In this document: one piece after another, positions 17,483 through 26,567 of the stretch
Position numbering within the stretch: position 1 is the first letter of the stretch
How the letters are laid out: every line of letters begins with the position of its first letter
DNA from: Nakamurella deserti
Lineage (GTDB): Bacteria; Actinomycetota; Actinomycetes; Mycobacteriales; Nakamurellaceae
Direction: 5' to 3'
Assembly: GCF_003260015.1 (NCBI RefSeq)
Contig: NZ_QCXS01000002.1
Span: forward strand, 1,674,001 to 1,738,000
Length of the DNA: 64,000 nucleotides
Translations under genes and position numbers: made by a program
The notes under the pieces: model-generated
Told to the model about the DNA's origin: nothing
The model's database searches: none
The model's input: only the letters and a program-made list of their open reading frames with translations

Positions 17483-17881
17483 TCAGGTGATGGCGTGCCG
17501 CCGTCGCCGCAGGTCGCCGATGAACTCCTCGGCCGCGGCGAGCTGGGACACCAGCTTGTCGCGGCGCTGCTCGGCGGCTTCCTGGAACCGCGCCAGATCG
17601 GCGGTGAGCGCGTCGATCTCGGCCGCGGAGAGCGCGTCCCGACGGCCGAGCCGGTCGGTGACCTCCAACAGCTCGCGCATCTCCTCCAACGTGAAGCCCA
17701 GTGGCTTCATCCGGCGGATCGCCAGCAGCCGGTCGACGTCGGCACCGGTGTAGAGGCGGAACCCGCCCTGGCTCCGCGCGGACGGCACCACCAGACCCGT
17801 CTGGTCGTAGTGCCGCAGCGTGTTCAGCGACAGCTGGGTCCGCTCGGCGACCTCACCGATCTGCATCTGGGCCTCCGTCAC
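17483..17881 (-). CDS. MerR-family regulator
   Basis: 132 residues from GTG 17881 (GGAAGG 7 nt upstream); ATG 17866 is an alternative with GGAGG 5 nt upstream. The HTH is MQIGEVAERTQLSLNTLRHYD, split as IGEVAERTQLS and TLRHYDQTGLV. The dimerisation coiled coil spans residues ~80-125. No metal-binding Cys residues occur, so the ligand is unknown. It is divergent from prfC with an operator between them. Confidence 0.88.
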   Translation of the reverse strand: MTEAQMQIGEVAERTQLSLNTLRHYDQTGLVVPSARSQGGFRLYTGADVDRLLAIRRMKPLGFTLEEMRELLEVTDRLGRRDALSAAEIDALTADLARFQEAAEQRRDKLVSQLAAAEEFIGDLRRRRHAIT

Positions 17882-17985
17882 GTCCCCGCCTTCCCCGACA
17901 CGCCTGCAGACCGGCTGGGAGCACCGGACCGGCGGTCGACCCGCCGGCATCGGACGCCTGCCGGAGCGCTGTCCGACGGGCAACT

Positions 17986-18005
17986 CTACCCTCACCCCAG
18001 GGTAG
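17986..18005. promoter_or_regulatory. Probable MerR operator
   Basis: Inverted repeat CTACCCT-CACCCC-AGGGTAG between the divergent MerR gene and prfC. Symmetric sites of this size, next to the regulator's own gene, are typical for MerR dimers. Confidence 0.65.
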
Positions 18006-18171
18006 GGTGTTCGGTGATGGTCACGAGCGAAGAAGTGCGCGGTACCGCGCTGCAGATCGACGGGGTGCCGCCGCTGCCGGTTCCCCGCGTCCCGGGGATC
18101 GACTCGGCACGGTCGGTCCCACCGGCGGGAACCGGTACCCGTCCCGCCGGGTTGCGGCACGGGGCGGGGCG

Positions 18172-19800
18172 ATGACGGGCACCGACTCCGGGAGCGGCCC
18201 GACAGAGGTGCGGACCGAGGCCGCCCGCCGGCGGACGTTCGCGGTGATCTCGCATCCCGACGCCGGCAAGTCCACCCTCACGGAGGCGCTCGCACTGCAC
18301 GCCAACGTCATCGGCGAAGCCGGCGCCGTTCACGGCAAGGCGGGACGCCGGGGCGTCGTGTCGGACTGGATGGAGATGGAACGGGCGCGCGGCATCTCCA
18401 TCACCTCCGCCGCCCTGCAGTTCAGCTACCGGGACCGCGTGGTCAACCTGCTCGACACTCCCGGTCACGCCGACTTCTCCGAGGACACCTACCGCGTGCT
18501 CGCCGCGGTGGACAGTGCCGTGATGCTGGTCGACGCGGCGAAGGGGCTGGAACCGCAGACCCGCAAGCTCGCCGAGGTCTGCCGACTCCGCGGCGTGCCC
18601 ACCATCACCCTGATCAACAAGTGGGACCGGCCGGGGCGGGAGCCGCTCGACCTGATCGACGAGCTGACCTCCGAACTGGGGCTGCACCCGATGCCGCTGA
18701 ACTGGCCCGTCGGGGTGGCCGGCGATTTCCGCGGACTGCTGGACCGCTCGACCGGAGCGTTCGTCAAACTGACCCGTACCCCCGGCGGCGCCTCGGTGGC
18801 CGAACAGCGGACGCTGGACGGCGCGGCGGCCGCCGCCGACGCGGGCGACGCCTGGTCGGTGGCCACCGACGAACACGACCTGCTGACGGCCAGTGGCATG
18901 GACTTCGACGCCGCCGCCTACCGTGCCGGCACCGCCAGTCCGGTGCTCTTCGGGGCGGCGGTGATCAACTTCGGCGTCCGGCAGCTGCTGGACACCCTGA
19001 TCGATCTCGCCCCGGCTCCGGCGCCCCGCCCGGACGCCGCCGGCACCGCCCGTGCGGTCACCGAGCCGTTCTCCGGTTTCGTGTTCAAGATCCAGGCCGG
19101 CATGGACGCCCACCATCGCGACCGCGTCGCGTTCGTGCGGGTGTGCTCGGGGCGCTTCGAGCGCGGCATGGTCGTGGTCAACTCCGCCACCGGACGCCCG
19201 TTCGCCACCAAGTACGCCCAGACCATGTTCGGCCGGGAGCGCACCACCGTGGACACCGCGTACCCGGGCGACGTCGTGGGGTTGGTCAACGCCACCGCGC
19301 TGGGTGTGGGTGACACCCTGTACGCCGACCACAAGGTCACGTTCCCGGCCATGCCGCTCTTCGCGCCCGAGCACTTCGCCGTCGCCCGGGCCACCGACAG
19401 CAGCCGTTCCAAGCAGTTCCGCCGCGGCATCGACCAGCTCGCGCAGGAAGGCGCCGTGCAGGTCCTGCGCTCCGACCTCCGGGGCGATCAGGCGCCGGTC
19501 CTGGCGGCCGTGGGGCCGATGCAGTTCGACGTCGCGGCGCACCGGATGGCCCACGAGTTCAGCTCCCCCGTCACGCTGGACCACCTGCCGTACACCGTGG
19601 TGCGGGGGATCGAGCGCAGCAGCGAGGGTTTCGTCACCAGCGCCCACGGGGCCGAGGTGCTGGAACGCTCCGACGGCGCACGGCTCGCCCTGTTCACCGA
19701 CCGGTTCCGGATGAACGCCATCAGACAGAAGCACCCCCAGCTCGAGCTGCACCCGCTCCCGGGGGACCATCCGGACGCCACCCGGCCGCCGGGTCGCTGA
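18172..19800 (+). CDS. prfC: Peptide chain release factor 3
   Basis: 542 residues from ATG 18172, slightly longer than the usual ~529. The GTPase motifs are complete: G1 SHPDAGKST near residue 27, switch I with GISITSAALQF, G3 DTPGHADFSEDT, and G4 NKWDRPGREPLD. An EF-Tu-like second domain (VFKIQAGMDAHHRDRVAF, given as FKIQAGMDAHHRDR) and the RF3 C-terminal domain follow. RF3 uses GTP to remove RF1/RF2 from terminated ribosomes. Many actinobacteria have an RF3, and RF2 is encoded at 59036 in this window. Confidence 0.93.
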   Translation: MTGTDSGSGPTEVRTEAARRRTFAVISHPDAGKSTLTEALALHANVIGEAGAVHGKAGRRGVVSDWMEMERARGISITSAALQFSYRDRVVNLLDTPGHADFSEDTYRVLAAVDSAVMLVDAAKGLEPQTRKLAEVCRLRGVPTITLINKWDRPGREPLDLIDELTSELGLHPMPLNWPVGVAGDFRGLLDRSTGAFVKLTRTPGGASVAEQRTLDGAAAAADAGDAWSVATDEHDLLTASGMDFDAAAYRAGTASPVLFGAAVINFGVRQLLDTLIDLAPAPAPRPDAAGTARAVTEPFSGFVFKIQAGMDAHHRDRVAFVRVCSGRFERGMVVVNSATGRPFATKYAQTMFGRERTTVDTAYPGDVVGLVNATALGVGDTLYADHKVTFPAMPLFAPEHFAVARATDSSRSKQFRRGIDQLAQEGAVQVLRSDLRGDQAPVLAAVGPMQFDVAAHRMAHEFSSPVTLDHLPYTVVRGIERSSEGFVTSAHGAEVLERSDGARLALFTDRFRMNAIRQKHPQLELHPLPGDHPDATRPPGR

Positions 19801-19947
19801 CCGACGCGCGGTCGCCCCGCGGTCGCGCTCCGCAGGGCGGCGTCGCGGCTACCCCCGGTAGGCCGCCGCATCTGCGCCGCCTCCGCATTCCCTTCCCTCG
19901 TCGGCCGTCCGCCGCGCCCGCGGGGTCATCATCAGAACGGATCCGCC

Positions 19948-21459
19948 GTGTCCCGTCCCGCTACCGTATCCACCGCCTCCACCCGGTCGGTGCGGCGCCC
20001 GACCCGGCCGTCCTGGCTGACGCCACGGGTGCTGCGGACCGAGGTGCTCGCCGGCCTCGTCGTGGCGTTGGCCCTGATCCCCGAGGCGATCTCGTTCTCG
20101 ATCATCGCCGGCGTGGACCCCCGGGTGGGACTGTTCGCGTCGTTCACGATGGCCGTCTCGATCTCCGTCCTGGGTGGCCGGCCGGCCATGATCTCGGCGG
20201 CGACCGGGGCCGTCGCACTGGTCGTGGCACCGCTGGTCCACCAGTACGGACTCCCGTACCTCATCGCCGCGGTCATCCTCGCGGGCGTCCTGCAGATCGT
20301 GCTGGGGCTGCTCGGGGTGGCGCGGCTGATGCGGTTCATCCCGCGCAGCGTGATGGTGGGTTTCGTCAACGCGCTGGCCATCCTGATCTTCCTCGCCCAG
20401 CTCCCGCAGCTCACGCACGTCCCGTGGCCGGTGTACCCGATGGTCGCCGGCGGCCTGGCGATGATCTACGGTCTCCCCCGCATCGTGAAAGCCGTTCCGG
20501 CGCCGCTGATCTCGATCGTCGTGCTGACCGTGCTGGCCGTCACCGTCCGGATCGACGTGCCCACCGTCGCCGACCAGGGCGAGCTGCCCGACAGCCTGCC
20601 GTCGTTCCTGCTCCCCGACGTGCCGTTCACCCTCGAGACGCTGCGGATCATCGCCCCGTTCGCCGTCGGGGTGGCCCTCGTCGGGCTGCTCGAGTCACTC
20701 ATGACGGCCAAGCTCGTCGACGACCTCACCGACACCCGCTCGGACAAGACCCGCGAGTCGTGGGGTCAGGGCGCGGCCAACATCATCACCGGGCTCTTCG
20801 GCGGGATGGGTGGCTGCGCGATGATCGGACAGACCATGATCAACGTGAGATCCGGGGCCCGCACCCGGCTCTCCACGTTCCTGGCCGGGTTCCTGCTGCT
20901 CATCCTCGTCGTCGTGCTCGGTGACACCGTCGGGAGGATCCCGATGGCCGCCCTGGTCGCCGTGATGATCATGGTGTCGATCTCCACCTTTGACTGGCAC
21001 TCGGTGGCGCCCACGACGTTGCGCCGCATGCCCCGGAGCGAGACCGCGGTGATGATCGTGACCGTCGTCGTCACCGTGTCCACCGACAACCTGTCGTACG
21101 GCGTCATCGCCGGCGTGCTGGTCGCGCTCGCGCTGTTCGCCCGTCGCGTCGCCCACCTGGTCGACCTGTCCAGCGAGCTCAGCGCCGACGGCGGCACCCG
21201 CACCTACACGGTGACCGGCGAGCTGTTCTTCGCCTCCTCCAACGACCTGTACTCCCGGTTCGACTACGACGACCCGGCGCCCCGGGTCGTCATCGACCTC
21301 ACGCGCGCGCACCTGTGGGACGCCTCCACCACCGCGACGCTCGACGCCGTCACCACCAAGTTCGGCCGCCACGGCCGGACCGTCGAGATCGTCGGCATGG
21401 ACGCCCACAGCGCCACCCGGCACGAGCGGCTCTCCGGGCACCTCGGCGGCGGCCACTGA
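19948..21459 (+). CDS. SulP-family anion transporter with STAS domain
   Basis: 503 residues from GTG 19948. About a dozen membrane segments (e.g. [20 protein letters not shown] at residue ~32, [17 protein letters not shown]) match the SLC26/SulP transporter core, and residues ~410-490 form a C-terminal STAS domain ([16 protein letters not shown]). Substrates in the family include sulfate, bicarbonate and dicarboxylates; the [15 protein letters not shown] segment is typical of the YchM/BicA side. The ion cannot be assigned. Confidence 0.92.
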   Translation: MSRPATVSTASTRSVRRPTRPSWLTPRVLRTEVLAGLVVALALIPEAISFSIIAGVDPRVGLFASFTMAVSISVLGGRPAMISAATGAVALVVAPLVHQYGLPYLIAAVILAGVLQIVLGLLGVARLMRFIPRSVMVGFVNALAILIFLAQLPQLTHVPWPVYPMVAGGLAMIYGLPRIVKAVPAPLISIVVLTVLAVTVRIDVPTVADQGELPDSLPSFLLPDVPFTLETLRIIAPFAVGVALVGLLESLMTAKLVDDLTDTRSDKTRESWGQGAANIITGLFGGMGGCAMIGQTMINVRSGARTRLSTFLAGFLLLILVVVLGDTVGRIPMAALVAVMIMVSISTFDWHSVAPTTLRRMPRSETAVMIVTVVVTVSTDNLSYGVIAGVLVALALFARRVAHLVDLSSELSADGGTRTYTVTGELFFASSNDLYSRFDYDDPAPRVVIDLTRAHLWDASTTATLDAVTTKFGRHGRTVEIVGMDAHSATRHERLSGHLGGGH

Positions 21460-21580
21460 GCCGATGAACGGACCGTCCGGCCGCGTCCGCCGTCACCCGT
21501 GCACCCACGAACGGCGGTCCGGTCCCGCTGCGATCACCGGACCCGGTTCGAACCGGTCGTCCGGCCGATGAGTCGCATCC

Positions 21581-21613
21581 GGTGAACGTGGGCATTCACC
21601 AGTGCGGGTGAAC
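21581..21613 (+). promoter_or_regulatory. Mutually exclusive hairpins upstream of GAF-ANTAR gene
   Basis: GGTGAA (21581-21586), TTCACC (21595-21600) and GGTGAA (21607-21612). The middle arm can pair with either neighbour. Pairing with the right arm gives a six-base stem closed by the hexaloop AGTGCG, which has A at position 1 and G at position 4 as in known ANTAR target RNAs. It lies ~120 nt before ATG 21736. A second matching hexaloop is not clear. Confidence 0.4.
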
Positions 21614-21735
21614 ACGATGCGCCGCAGTGACCGGTGGACCGTGTGATGTGGACGCCGTGACCTCGTAGCCGGGGTGGCCCCGCCGCTCCCGTGAGTGCGG
21701 ACCTGCCGCCTCCCACGATCCGAGAGACGGCCCTG

Positions 21736-22584
21736 ATGCCCCCTTCCGAAGCGACCTGGTTCGCGCCGTTCACCAGCGCGGTCGTCGAGGCCGATGACCA
21801 CCACGACTCCGCTGCCGACGTGCTGCGGGCGGCGGTGGCCGCACTTCCCGGCGTGGACGGCGCCGCGCTGTGCACCGTCCGCGCCGGCAAGCCCGTCACG
21901 CTCGCGGTGTACGGGGACAACGCCGACAACTTCACCTCCGTGCAACGGCGCAGCGGCCAGGGCCCGACCGTGTCGGCCCTGCGGGAGCGGGTCGCCGTCG
22001 GGTCGACCGACCTCGCCACCGACGTCCGGTGGCCGAAGCTGCATCAGGTGACGGCGCTGCTCCACATCCGCTCGGTGCTCTGCCGACCACTGGGCCACGC
22101 CCATCCCCGGGCGACGACCCTCAGTCTCTTCGCCGCCGCGCCCGGCGCGCTCGACGATCTCGACGCCGACCTCCTAGGCGTGGTGGTGGCCACCACCGAC
22201 CTCACCCTGGCGGGGTTGGCCCAGCATGCACGGGTGCGACACCTGGAACGGGCGCTGGAGTCCAACGAGCGGATCGGCGTCGCCGTGGGCATCCTGATGA
22301 AGCTCAACGGCTACACCGAGTCGGATGCCATGAGTGCTCTGTCCGCGGCCAGCCAGGCCGAGAACCGCAAGCTCAAGGACATCGCCGCCGATGTCGTCCT
22401 GACCGGAGCGGCTCCGCGCCCACCGTCGGCGCCCGCGCACCGCCCCGACGTCCCCGGCACCGGCGCCTTCGCGGCATCCCACCGCAGCGGCGGCGGACCG
22501 CGACTCCCGGCATCAGGACATGAGGCACACGCGATGCCCGCAGCGCACCATCTGTCGTCCGCACCGGGTGCGTCGGCCCGCTGA
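21736..22584 (+). CDS. GAF-ANTAR regulator with long C-terminal tail
   Basis: 282 residues from ATG 21736; GTG 21691 in frame is an alternative start. GAF spans residues ~15-165 (GVDGAALCTVRAGKPVTLAV, given as GVDGAALCTVRAG; RRSGQGPTVSAL). ANTAR spans ~175-230 (ERIGVAVGILMKLNGY, ESDAMSALSAASQAENRKL). A ~50-residue Pro/Ala/His-rich tail follows. Typical RNA-binding antiterminator architecture. Its leader carries the alternative hairpins at 21581-21613. Confidence 0.87.
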   Translation: MPPSEATWFAPFTSAVVEADDHHDSAADVLRAAVAALPGVDGAALCTVRAGKPVTLAVYGDNADNFTSVQRRSGQGPTVSALRERVAVGSTDLATDVRWPKLHQVTALLHIRSVLCRPLGHAHPRATTLSLFAAAPGALDDLDADLLGVVVATTDLTLAGLAQHARVRHLERALESNERIGVAVGILMKLNGYTESDAMSALSAASQAENRKLKDIAADVVLTGAAPRPPSAPAHRPDVPGTGAFAASHRSGGGPRLPASGHEAHAMPAAHHLSSAPGASAR

Positions 22585-22703
22585 GCCGGCAACGCCTCGC
22601 CCTGATGCAGCGGCGTCGATCGCGACACGGGGTGTCCGCCCGACCCGATCCGGGGTTCGCCCGCCGTGTCCATCGCCGCACCGCCCGCTGACGACGGCCC
22701 GCG

Positions 22704-23456
22704 TCAGTTCTTCCCCAGCCGCTCCAGGTGGTCGGTCAGCACCTCGAGCGATTCGGCGAAGATGTCCGCCGACCGGTCGATCGACAGCAGCGGCTGGAGA
22801 TGGTTCAGCCGCGGGTACTCCTCGACCGCCGCGGGCGACGTCGGCTGGTCGAGATCGGTGTCCTCGGTCGGGCTGATGTCGACCCCCTTGTTGGACACCT
22901 CCAGAAGGAGGTTGCCCAGCAGGAAGCTGGAGAAGATCTGGTACGCGGCGACGGAGGCGGTGTCGGAGAAGCCGCACCGGTGCAGCGTCTGCAGGAACGA
23001 CTCCATCCAGCGCAGGCTCCGCAACGGCGGCCGCACCCACGGCGCGGCCGGCGGCCGGGTGCAGACCAGCGGGAAGACCTCCGGGTGGGCCAGCGCGATC
23101 CGACGCACCCCGTGGGCGAGGCGGTACAGGTACTCCTGCCACTCGGTGGCGTTCATGTGCACCTCGGGATCGGCGTACAGCTCGTCGATCACCGCCTCGA
23201 CCACCGCGTCCAGCAGCGCTTCGCGGCCCGCGATGTGGTGGTAGATCGCCATCGCCTCGACGCCCAGGTAGTCGCCCAGCCGTCGCATGGTCAGCGCCTT
23301 GAGGCCCTCCTCGTCGATGAGGGACACGGCACCCCCGACGATCCGGCGGCGGTCCAGGCTCTGCCGACCGGTACCCGGCCCCGCGGTGGGTATCGACGGT
23401 GTGGCAGCGGGGTGCGGTGTCGACGGTGTCGACCGGCTCGACGATCCGGCGTCCAT
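22704..23456 (-). CDS. TetR-family regulator
   Basis: 250 residues from ATG 23456, with GGAAGG 7 nt upstream; the frame extends to 23531 without a ribosome site. The N-terminal ~30 residues are Ser/Pro-rich. The HTH is RRRIVGGAVSLIDEEGLKAL to MRRLGDYLGVEAMAIYHH, and the TetR_C-like domain contains RIALAHPEVFPLVCTRP. It is clearly related in layout to the TetR protein at 10868. No operator was identified. Confidence 0.87.
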   Translation of the reverse strand: MDAGSSSRSTPSTPHPAATPSIPTAGPGTGRQSLDRRRIVGGAVSLIDEEGLKALTMRRLGDYLGVEAMAIYHHIAGREALLDAVVEAVIDELYADPEVHMNATEWQEYLYRLAHGVRRIALAHPEVFPLVCTRPPAAPWVRPPLRSLRWMESFLQTLHRCGFSDTASVAAYQIFSSFLLGNLLLEVSNKGVDISPTEDTDLDQPTSPAAVEEYPRLNHLQPLLSIDRSADIFAESLEVLTDHLERLGKN

Positions 23457-23773
23457 GTGCCCACCTTCCGCGCTGGTCGATGCCCGCTCCCGCAGCCGGT
23501 GGCGCAGGTGTCCTGCCACCGTGTCTACCACCTGACCGGGACGTGCCCCCGCCCGACCACCGGTTGCCGGTCACCGCGACGGCACGGTGGGCACCGTGCC
23601 CGGCGGCTCCACACGCCGGGCCGGGTGCACCGGACACCGGCCCCGGTGGCGCCCGCTGCCGCACGTCCGCCTTAGCGCGTAAAGCCGATGTTTACGGCGG
23701 CGACTTACGAGGTAAAGCCAGAGGTGCTCGTGTCCGTCGCCCCACATTTCCCGGATCTCGGAGAATTATCATC
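23457..23773. other. Intergenic region holding a stress-type promoter
   Basis: About 315 bp, less GC-rich in its right half. GTAAA-7 nt-TTTAC is an inverted repeat at 23679-23695, and the SigB/SigF-like promoter described separately overlaps it. Nothing coding was seen. Confidence 0.5.
23690..23716 (+). promoter_or_regulatory. SigB/SigF-like promoter
   Basis: GTTT (23690-23693), then after 17 nt GGTAAA (23711-23716). This resembles the actinobacterial general-stress consensus GTTT-N15-17-GGGTAT, in the right place to drive the 23774-27819 gene group. Confidence 0.5.
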
Positions 23774-24547
23774 GTGAAAGATTCACTCCTGGCCGGTCTG
23801 ACCGCCGTGGTCACCTTCGTCCCGAAACTGCTCGCCTTCCTCGCGATCCTGGTCGTCGGCCTGCTGATCGTGAAGGCGATCGCCAAGGGTGTCGAAAAGG
23901 TGCTCGAGCGCGTGGGTTTCGATCGCGCCGTCGAGCGCGGTGGTATCAAGAAGGCCCTGGAGAGCAGTAAGTTCGACGCCAGCGACATCGTCGCCAAGAT
24001 CGTCTACTACGCTCTCGCCCTGTTCGTGCTGCAGCTGGCCTTCGGAGTTTTCGGACCGAATCCGATCAGCGATCTGATCACCCGGATCATCGCCTTCCTG
24101 CCCGCCCTCGTGGTGGCCATCATCATCGTCGTCGTGGCCGCCGCGATCGCCGCCGCCGTGAAGACCCTCATCCAGGGCACCCTCGGGGGCCTGTCCTACG
24201 GGAAGACCCTGGCCAACGTGGCCAGCGTCTTCATCCTCTTCCTCGGCGTCGTGGCCGCGCTGAACCAGATCGGCGTGGCCACCACCGTCACCACCCCGGT
24301 GCTCATCGCCATCCTGGCCACCGTCGCCGGTGTCATCGTCGTCGGTGCCGGCGGCGGACTCATCAAGCCGATGCAGGCCCGGTGGGAGTCCTACCTGTCC
24401 ACGGCCGAGCAGGAGGCTCCCAAGATCCGCAAGCACGCGGCGTCCGCGCCGAGCGCCAAGGACATCGCCGCGCGTGCCGCCGCCACGGCGCGGACCCAGG
24501 TCCGCACCCCCTCGGCGGCCGCCGACGGTTCCCACCCGTCGCGCTGA
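23774..24547 (+). CDS. CmpX/MscS-TM-repeat membrane protein
   Basis: 257 residues from GTG 23774 (GGAG ~11 nt upstream). About four to five hydrophobic helices are seen (LLAFLAILVVGLLIVKAI, FLPALVVAIIIVVVAAAI, VLIAILATVAGVIVVGAG). The amphipathic segment KGVEKVLERVGFDRAVERGG matches the conserved TM-helix repeat family related to mechanosensitive channels (CmpX type). The C-terminal ~50 residues are basic and Ala-rich. Probably an envelope-stress or osmotic protein; it is the first gene of the stress island. Confidence 0.78.
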   Translation: MKDSLLAGLTAVVTFVPKLLAFLAILVVGLLIVKAIAKGVEKVLERVGFDRAVERGGIKKALESSKFDASDIVAKIVYYALALFVLQLAFGVFGPNPISDLITRIIAFLPALVVAIIIVVVAAAIAAAVKTLIQGTLGGLSYGKTLANVASVFILFLGVVAALNQIGVATTVTTPVLIAILATVAGVIVVGAGGGLIKPMQARWESYLSTAEQEAPKIRKHAASAPSAKDIAARAAATARTQVRTPSAAADGSHPSR

Positions 24548-24665
24548 CAGCGGGCCGGTCGGGTGCCTCCGGGCGTCCGACCTCCCGCCTGCACCACCAC
24601 CGACCATCTGGCTCCACCAGAGCGGGCCGCCCGGCCCGCCGCACCATCACCGGAAGGAACGCACC

Positions 24666-25535
24666 ATGATCCCCGCAGACCAGGCAGCCACCATCATGTC
24701 GCAGGGCGAGGTCGCCAGCACCAGCGGCGACACCATCGGAAAGGTCGGTCAGGTCTACGTCGACAACGCCGACGGCCACCTCACCTGGGTCACCGTCAAG
24801 ACCGGCTGGTTCGGCGCCAACGAGTCCTTCGTGCCGCTGGACAACGCCACCCTGAACGGCTCCACCGTCACCGTGCCCTACGACAAGGACAAGGTGAAGA
24901 ACGCTCCCCACCACGCGGTCGACGCCGAACTCTCCGTCGACGAGGAGAACGAGCTCTACTCCTACTACGGCATCGGTACCGCCGGTCAGACCGCCACCAC
25001 CACCACGACGGACACCACCGATCGCACGGCGGCCGACGTCACGCCGGAGCCGCGGACGACCCGCGACGACGACGGCTACATCACCCGCTCCGAGGAGCAG
25101 CTGCACGTCGGCACCCGCCGCGTCGAGGCCGGCCGCGCCCGCCTGAAGAAGTACGTCGTCACCGAGCAGCAGACCGTCACCGTCCCGGTGTCCCACGAAG
25201 AGGTCACCCTGGTGCGCGAGCCCGTCGCGGCCGGCGACATCCGGGACGCCGTCATCGGTGAGGACGCCATCGAGGTCACCCTCACCGAGGACCGGGTCGT
25301 CGTCGACAAGGAGGCCGTCGCGGTCGAGCGCGTCTCCCTGGGCACCGAGGTCGTCACCGAGCAGCAGCAGGTCACCGAGACCGTCCGCAAGGAGCAGGTG
25401 GAGCTCGACACCACCGGCGTCGACACCACCACCGGTCACATCACCACCGGCGCCAACGGCCGTAACGACGACGACGCGAGCCTCGGCGACAAGGCCAAGG
25501 GCCTCGTCGACAAGGCCAAGGACGCCCTGAAGTAG
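24666..25535 (+). CDS. PRC-barrel / DUF2382 stress protein
   Basis: 289 residues from ATG 24666 (GGAAGGA 7 nt upstream). Residues ~5-85 form a PRC-barrel (GEVASTSGDTIGKVGQVYVD, ESFVPLDNATL). A Thr-rich linker follows, then residues ~135-255 form DUF2382 (RSEEQLHVGTRRVEAGRARL, KKYVVTEQQTVTVPVSHEEV). The C-terminal DKAKGLVDKAKDALK is CsbD-like and amphipathic. The family is widespread and thought to be stress-related in actinobacteria and Deinococcus. It shares the DUF2382 domain with the gene at 27125. Confidence 0.85.
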   Translation: MIPADQAATIMSQGEVASTSGDTIGKVGQVYVDNADGHLTWVTVKTGWFGANESFVPLDNATLNGSTVTVPYDKDKVKNAPHHAVDAELSVDEENELYSYYGIGTAGQTATTTTTDTTDRTAADVTPEPRTTRDDDGYITRSEEQLHVGTRRVEAGRARLKKYVVTEQQTVTVPVSHEEVTLVREPVAAGDIRDAVIGEDAIEVTLTEDRVVVDKEAVAVERVSLGTEVVTEQQQVTETVRKEQVELDTTGVDTTTGHITTGANGRNDDDASLGDKAKGLVDKAKDALK

Positions 25536-25547
25536 CGGCACCCGGGT

Positions 25548-25586
25548 GGGTGTCCGACCGCGATCACCGCGTCCGGTCGGACACCC
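25548..25586 (+). terminator. Strong hairpin terminator
   Basis: Perfect 13-bp stem GGGTGTCCGACCG / CGGTCGGACACCC with a 13-nt loop, immediately after the PRC-barrel gene. Confidence 0.75.
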
Positions 25587-25718
25587 GCCCCGCGGCCCGA
25601 CGTGCGCCGGACGATTCCGGCGCACCACCCGGGGCCGCACACCTGCCGGTCCCCACCGCAGGCGCGCCATCCCCGAGACGCCGGCACCCCGCCGGCACCG
25701 ACACCACGAAGGATCACC

Positions 25719-26420
25719 ATGACCTCCCCCCACGACGCCGGGTCCACCCCGGCCGGTTCCGCCTCCGCTCCCGGCTCGCTCTCCGGTGACGCCGACCACG
25801 ACTCCACCGGCGCGCGCCCCTATCAGCAGGTGGCCGCCGACCTGGGCGTGGACCGCCACACCGTGCAGGCGCGGGAGGAGGAGCGCTTCGGCGGGATGAA
25901 GTTCGGATCGGCGTTCTTCGGCTGGCTGGCCGCCGCCGGCGTCGCCGCGATCCTGATGTCCCTGCTCGCCGCCACCGGTGTGGCACTCAGCCTGGCCAGC
26001 GACACCACCACCGACGACATCACCCAGCAGGCCTCGCAGGCCACCGGCGCCGCCCGCACGGTCGGCCTCGTCGGCGGTATCGCGCTGCTCGTCGTGCTCT
26101 TCATCGCCTACTTCTGCGGCGGCTACGTCGCCGGCCGGATGGCCCGCTTCAACGGCACCAAGCAGGGGCTGGCCGTCTGGATCTGGGGCATCATCGTCGC
26201 CGTCGTCGTCGCCATCCTGGTCGCGGTGTTCGGGTCGCAGTACAACGTGTTGTCCACCCTGAACCTCCCCCGCATCCCCCTCGACGAGGGCAGCATCACC
26301 ACCGCCGGCATCATCGCCATCGTCGCCATCATCGTCGTCACCCTGGTCGCGGCGCTGCTCGGCGGCAAGGCGGGCATGCGGTTCCACCGCAAGGTCGACA
26401 AGGCCGGCCTGGGCGACTGA
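25719..26420 (+). CDS. Four-TM membrane protein of unknown function
   Basis: 233 residues from ATG 25719 (GAAGGA 5 nt upstream). The ~60-residue N-terminus is polar and contains ARPYQQVAADLGVDRHTVQAREEE (given as QVAADLGVDRHTVQA), followed by GGMKFGSAFFGWLAA. Four membrane helices follow, with YFCGGYVAGRMARF between the second and third. The family is common beside DUF2382 genes in actinobacteria; no function is known to me. Confidence 0.75.
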   Translation: MTSPHDAGSTPAGSASAPGSLSGDADHDSTGARPYQQVAADLGVDRHTVQAREEERFGGMKFGSAFFGWLAAAGVAAILMSLLAATGVALSLASDTTTDDITQQASQATGAARTVGLVGGIALLVVLFIAYFCGGYVAGRMARFNGTKQGLAVWIWGIIVAVVVAILVAVFGSQYNVLSTLNLPRIPLDEGSITTAGIIAIVAIIVVTLVAALLGGKAGMRFHRKVDKAGLGD

Positions 26421-26483
26421 CCACGGGATCCCCGAGCCGACCGGTCACCGGATCCGGTGGGCAAAAGGGAACCGTGGGCCGCA

Positions 26484-26513
26484 GGTGCAGCCCTCCACCC
26501 GGAGGGCTGCACC
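26484..26513. terminator. 13-bp perfect terminator hairpin
   Basis: GGTGCAGCCCTCC-ACCC-GGAGGGCTGCACC between the two membrane-protein genes. It could limit read-through into 26568 or act as an attenuator. Confidence 0.75.
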
Positions 26514-26567
26514 GTTCCGGTTCCGCCACCGTCCGACCGCCGTCGTCCGATTTCCCGGAGGCTTCCC

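Noticed and set aside
21545..21560. CCGGTTCGAACCGG resembling a tRNA T-arm
   Set aside because: No acceptor, D or anticodon arms could be placed around it; it is just a palindrome.
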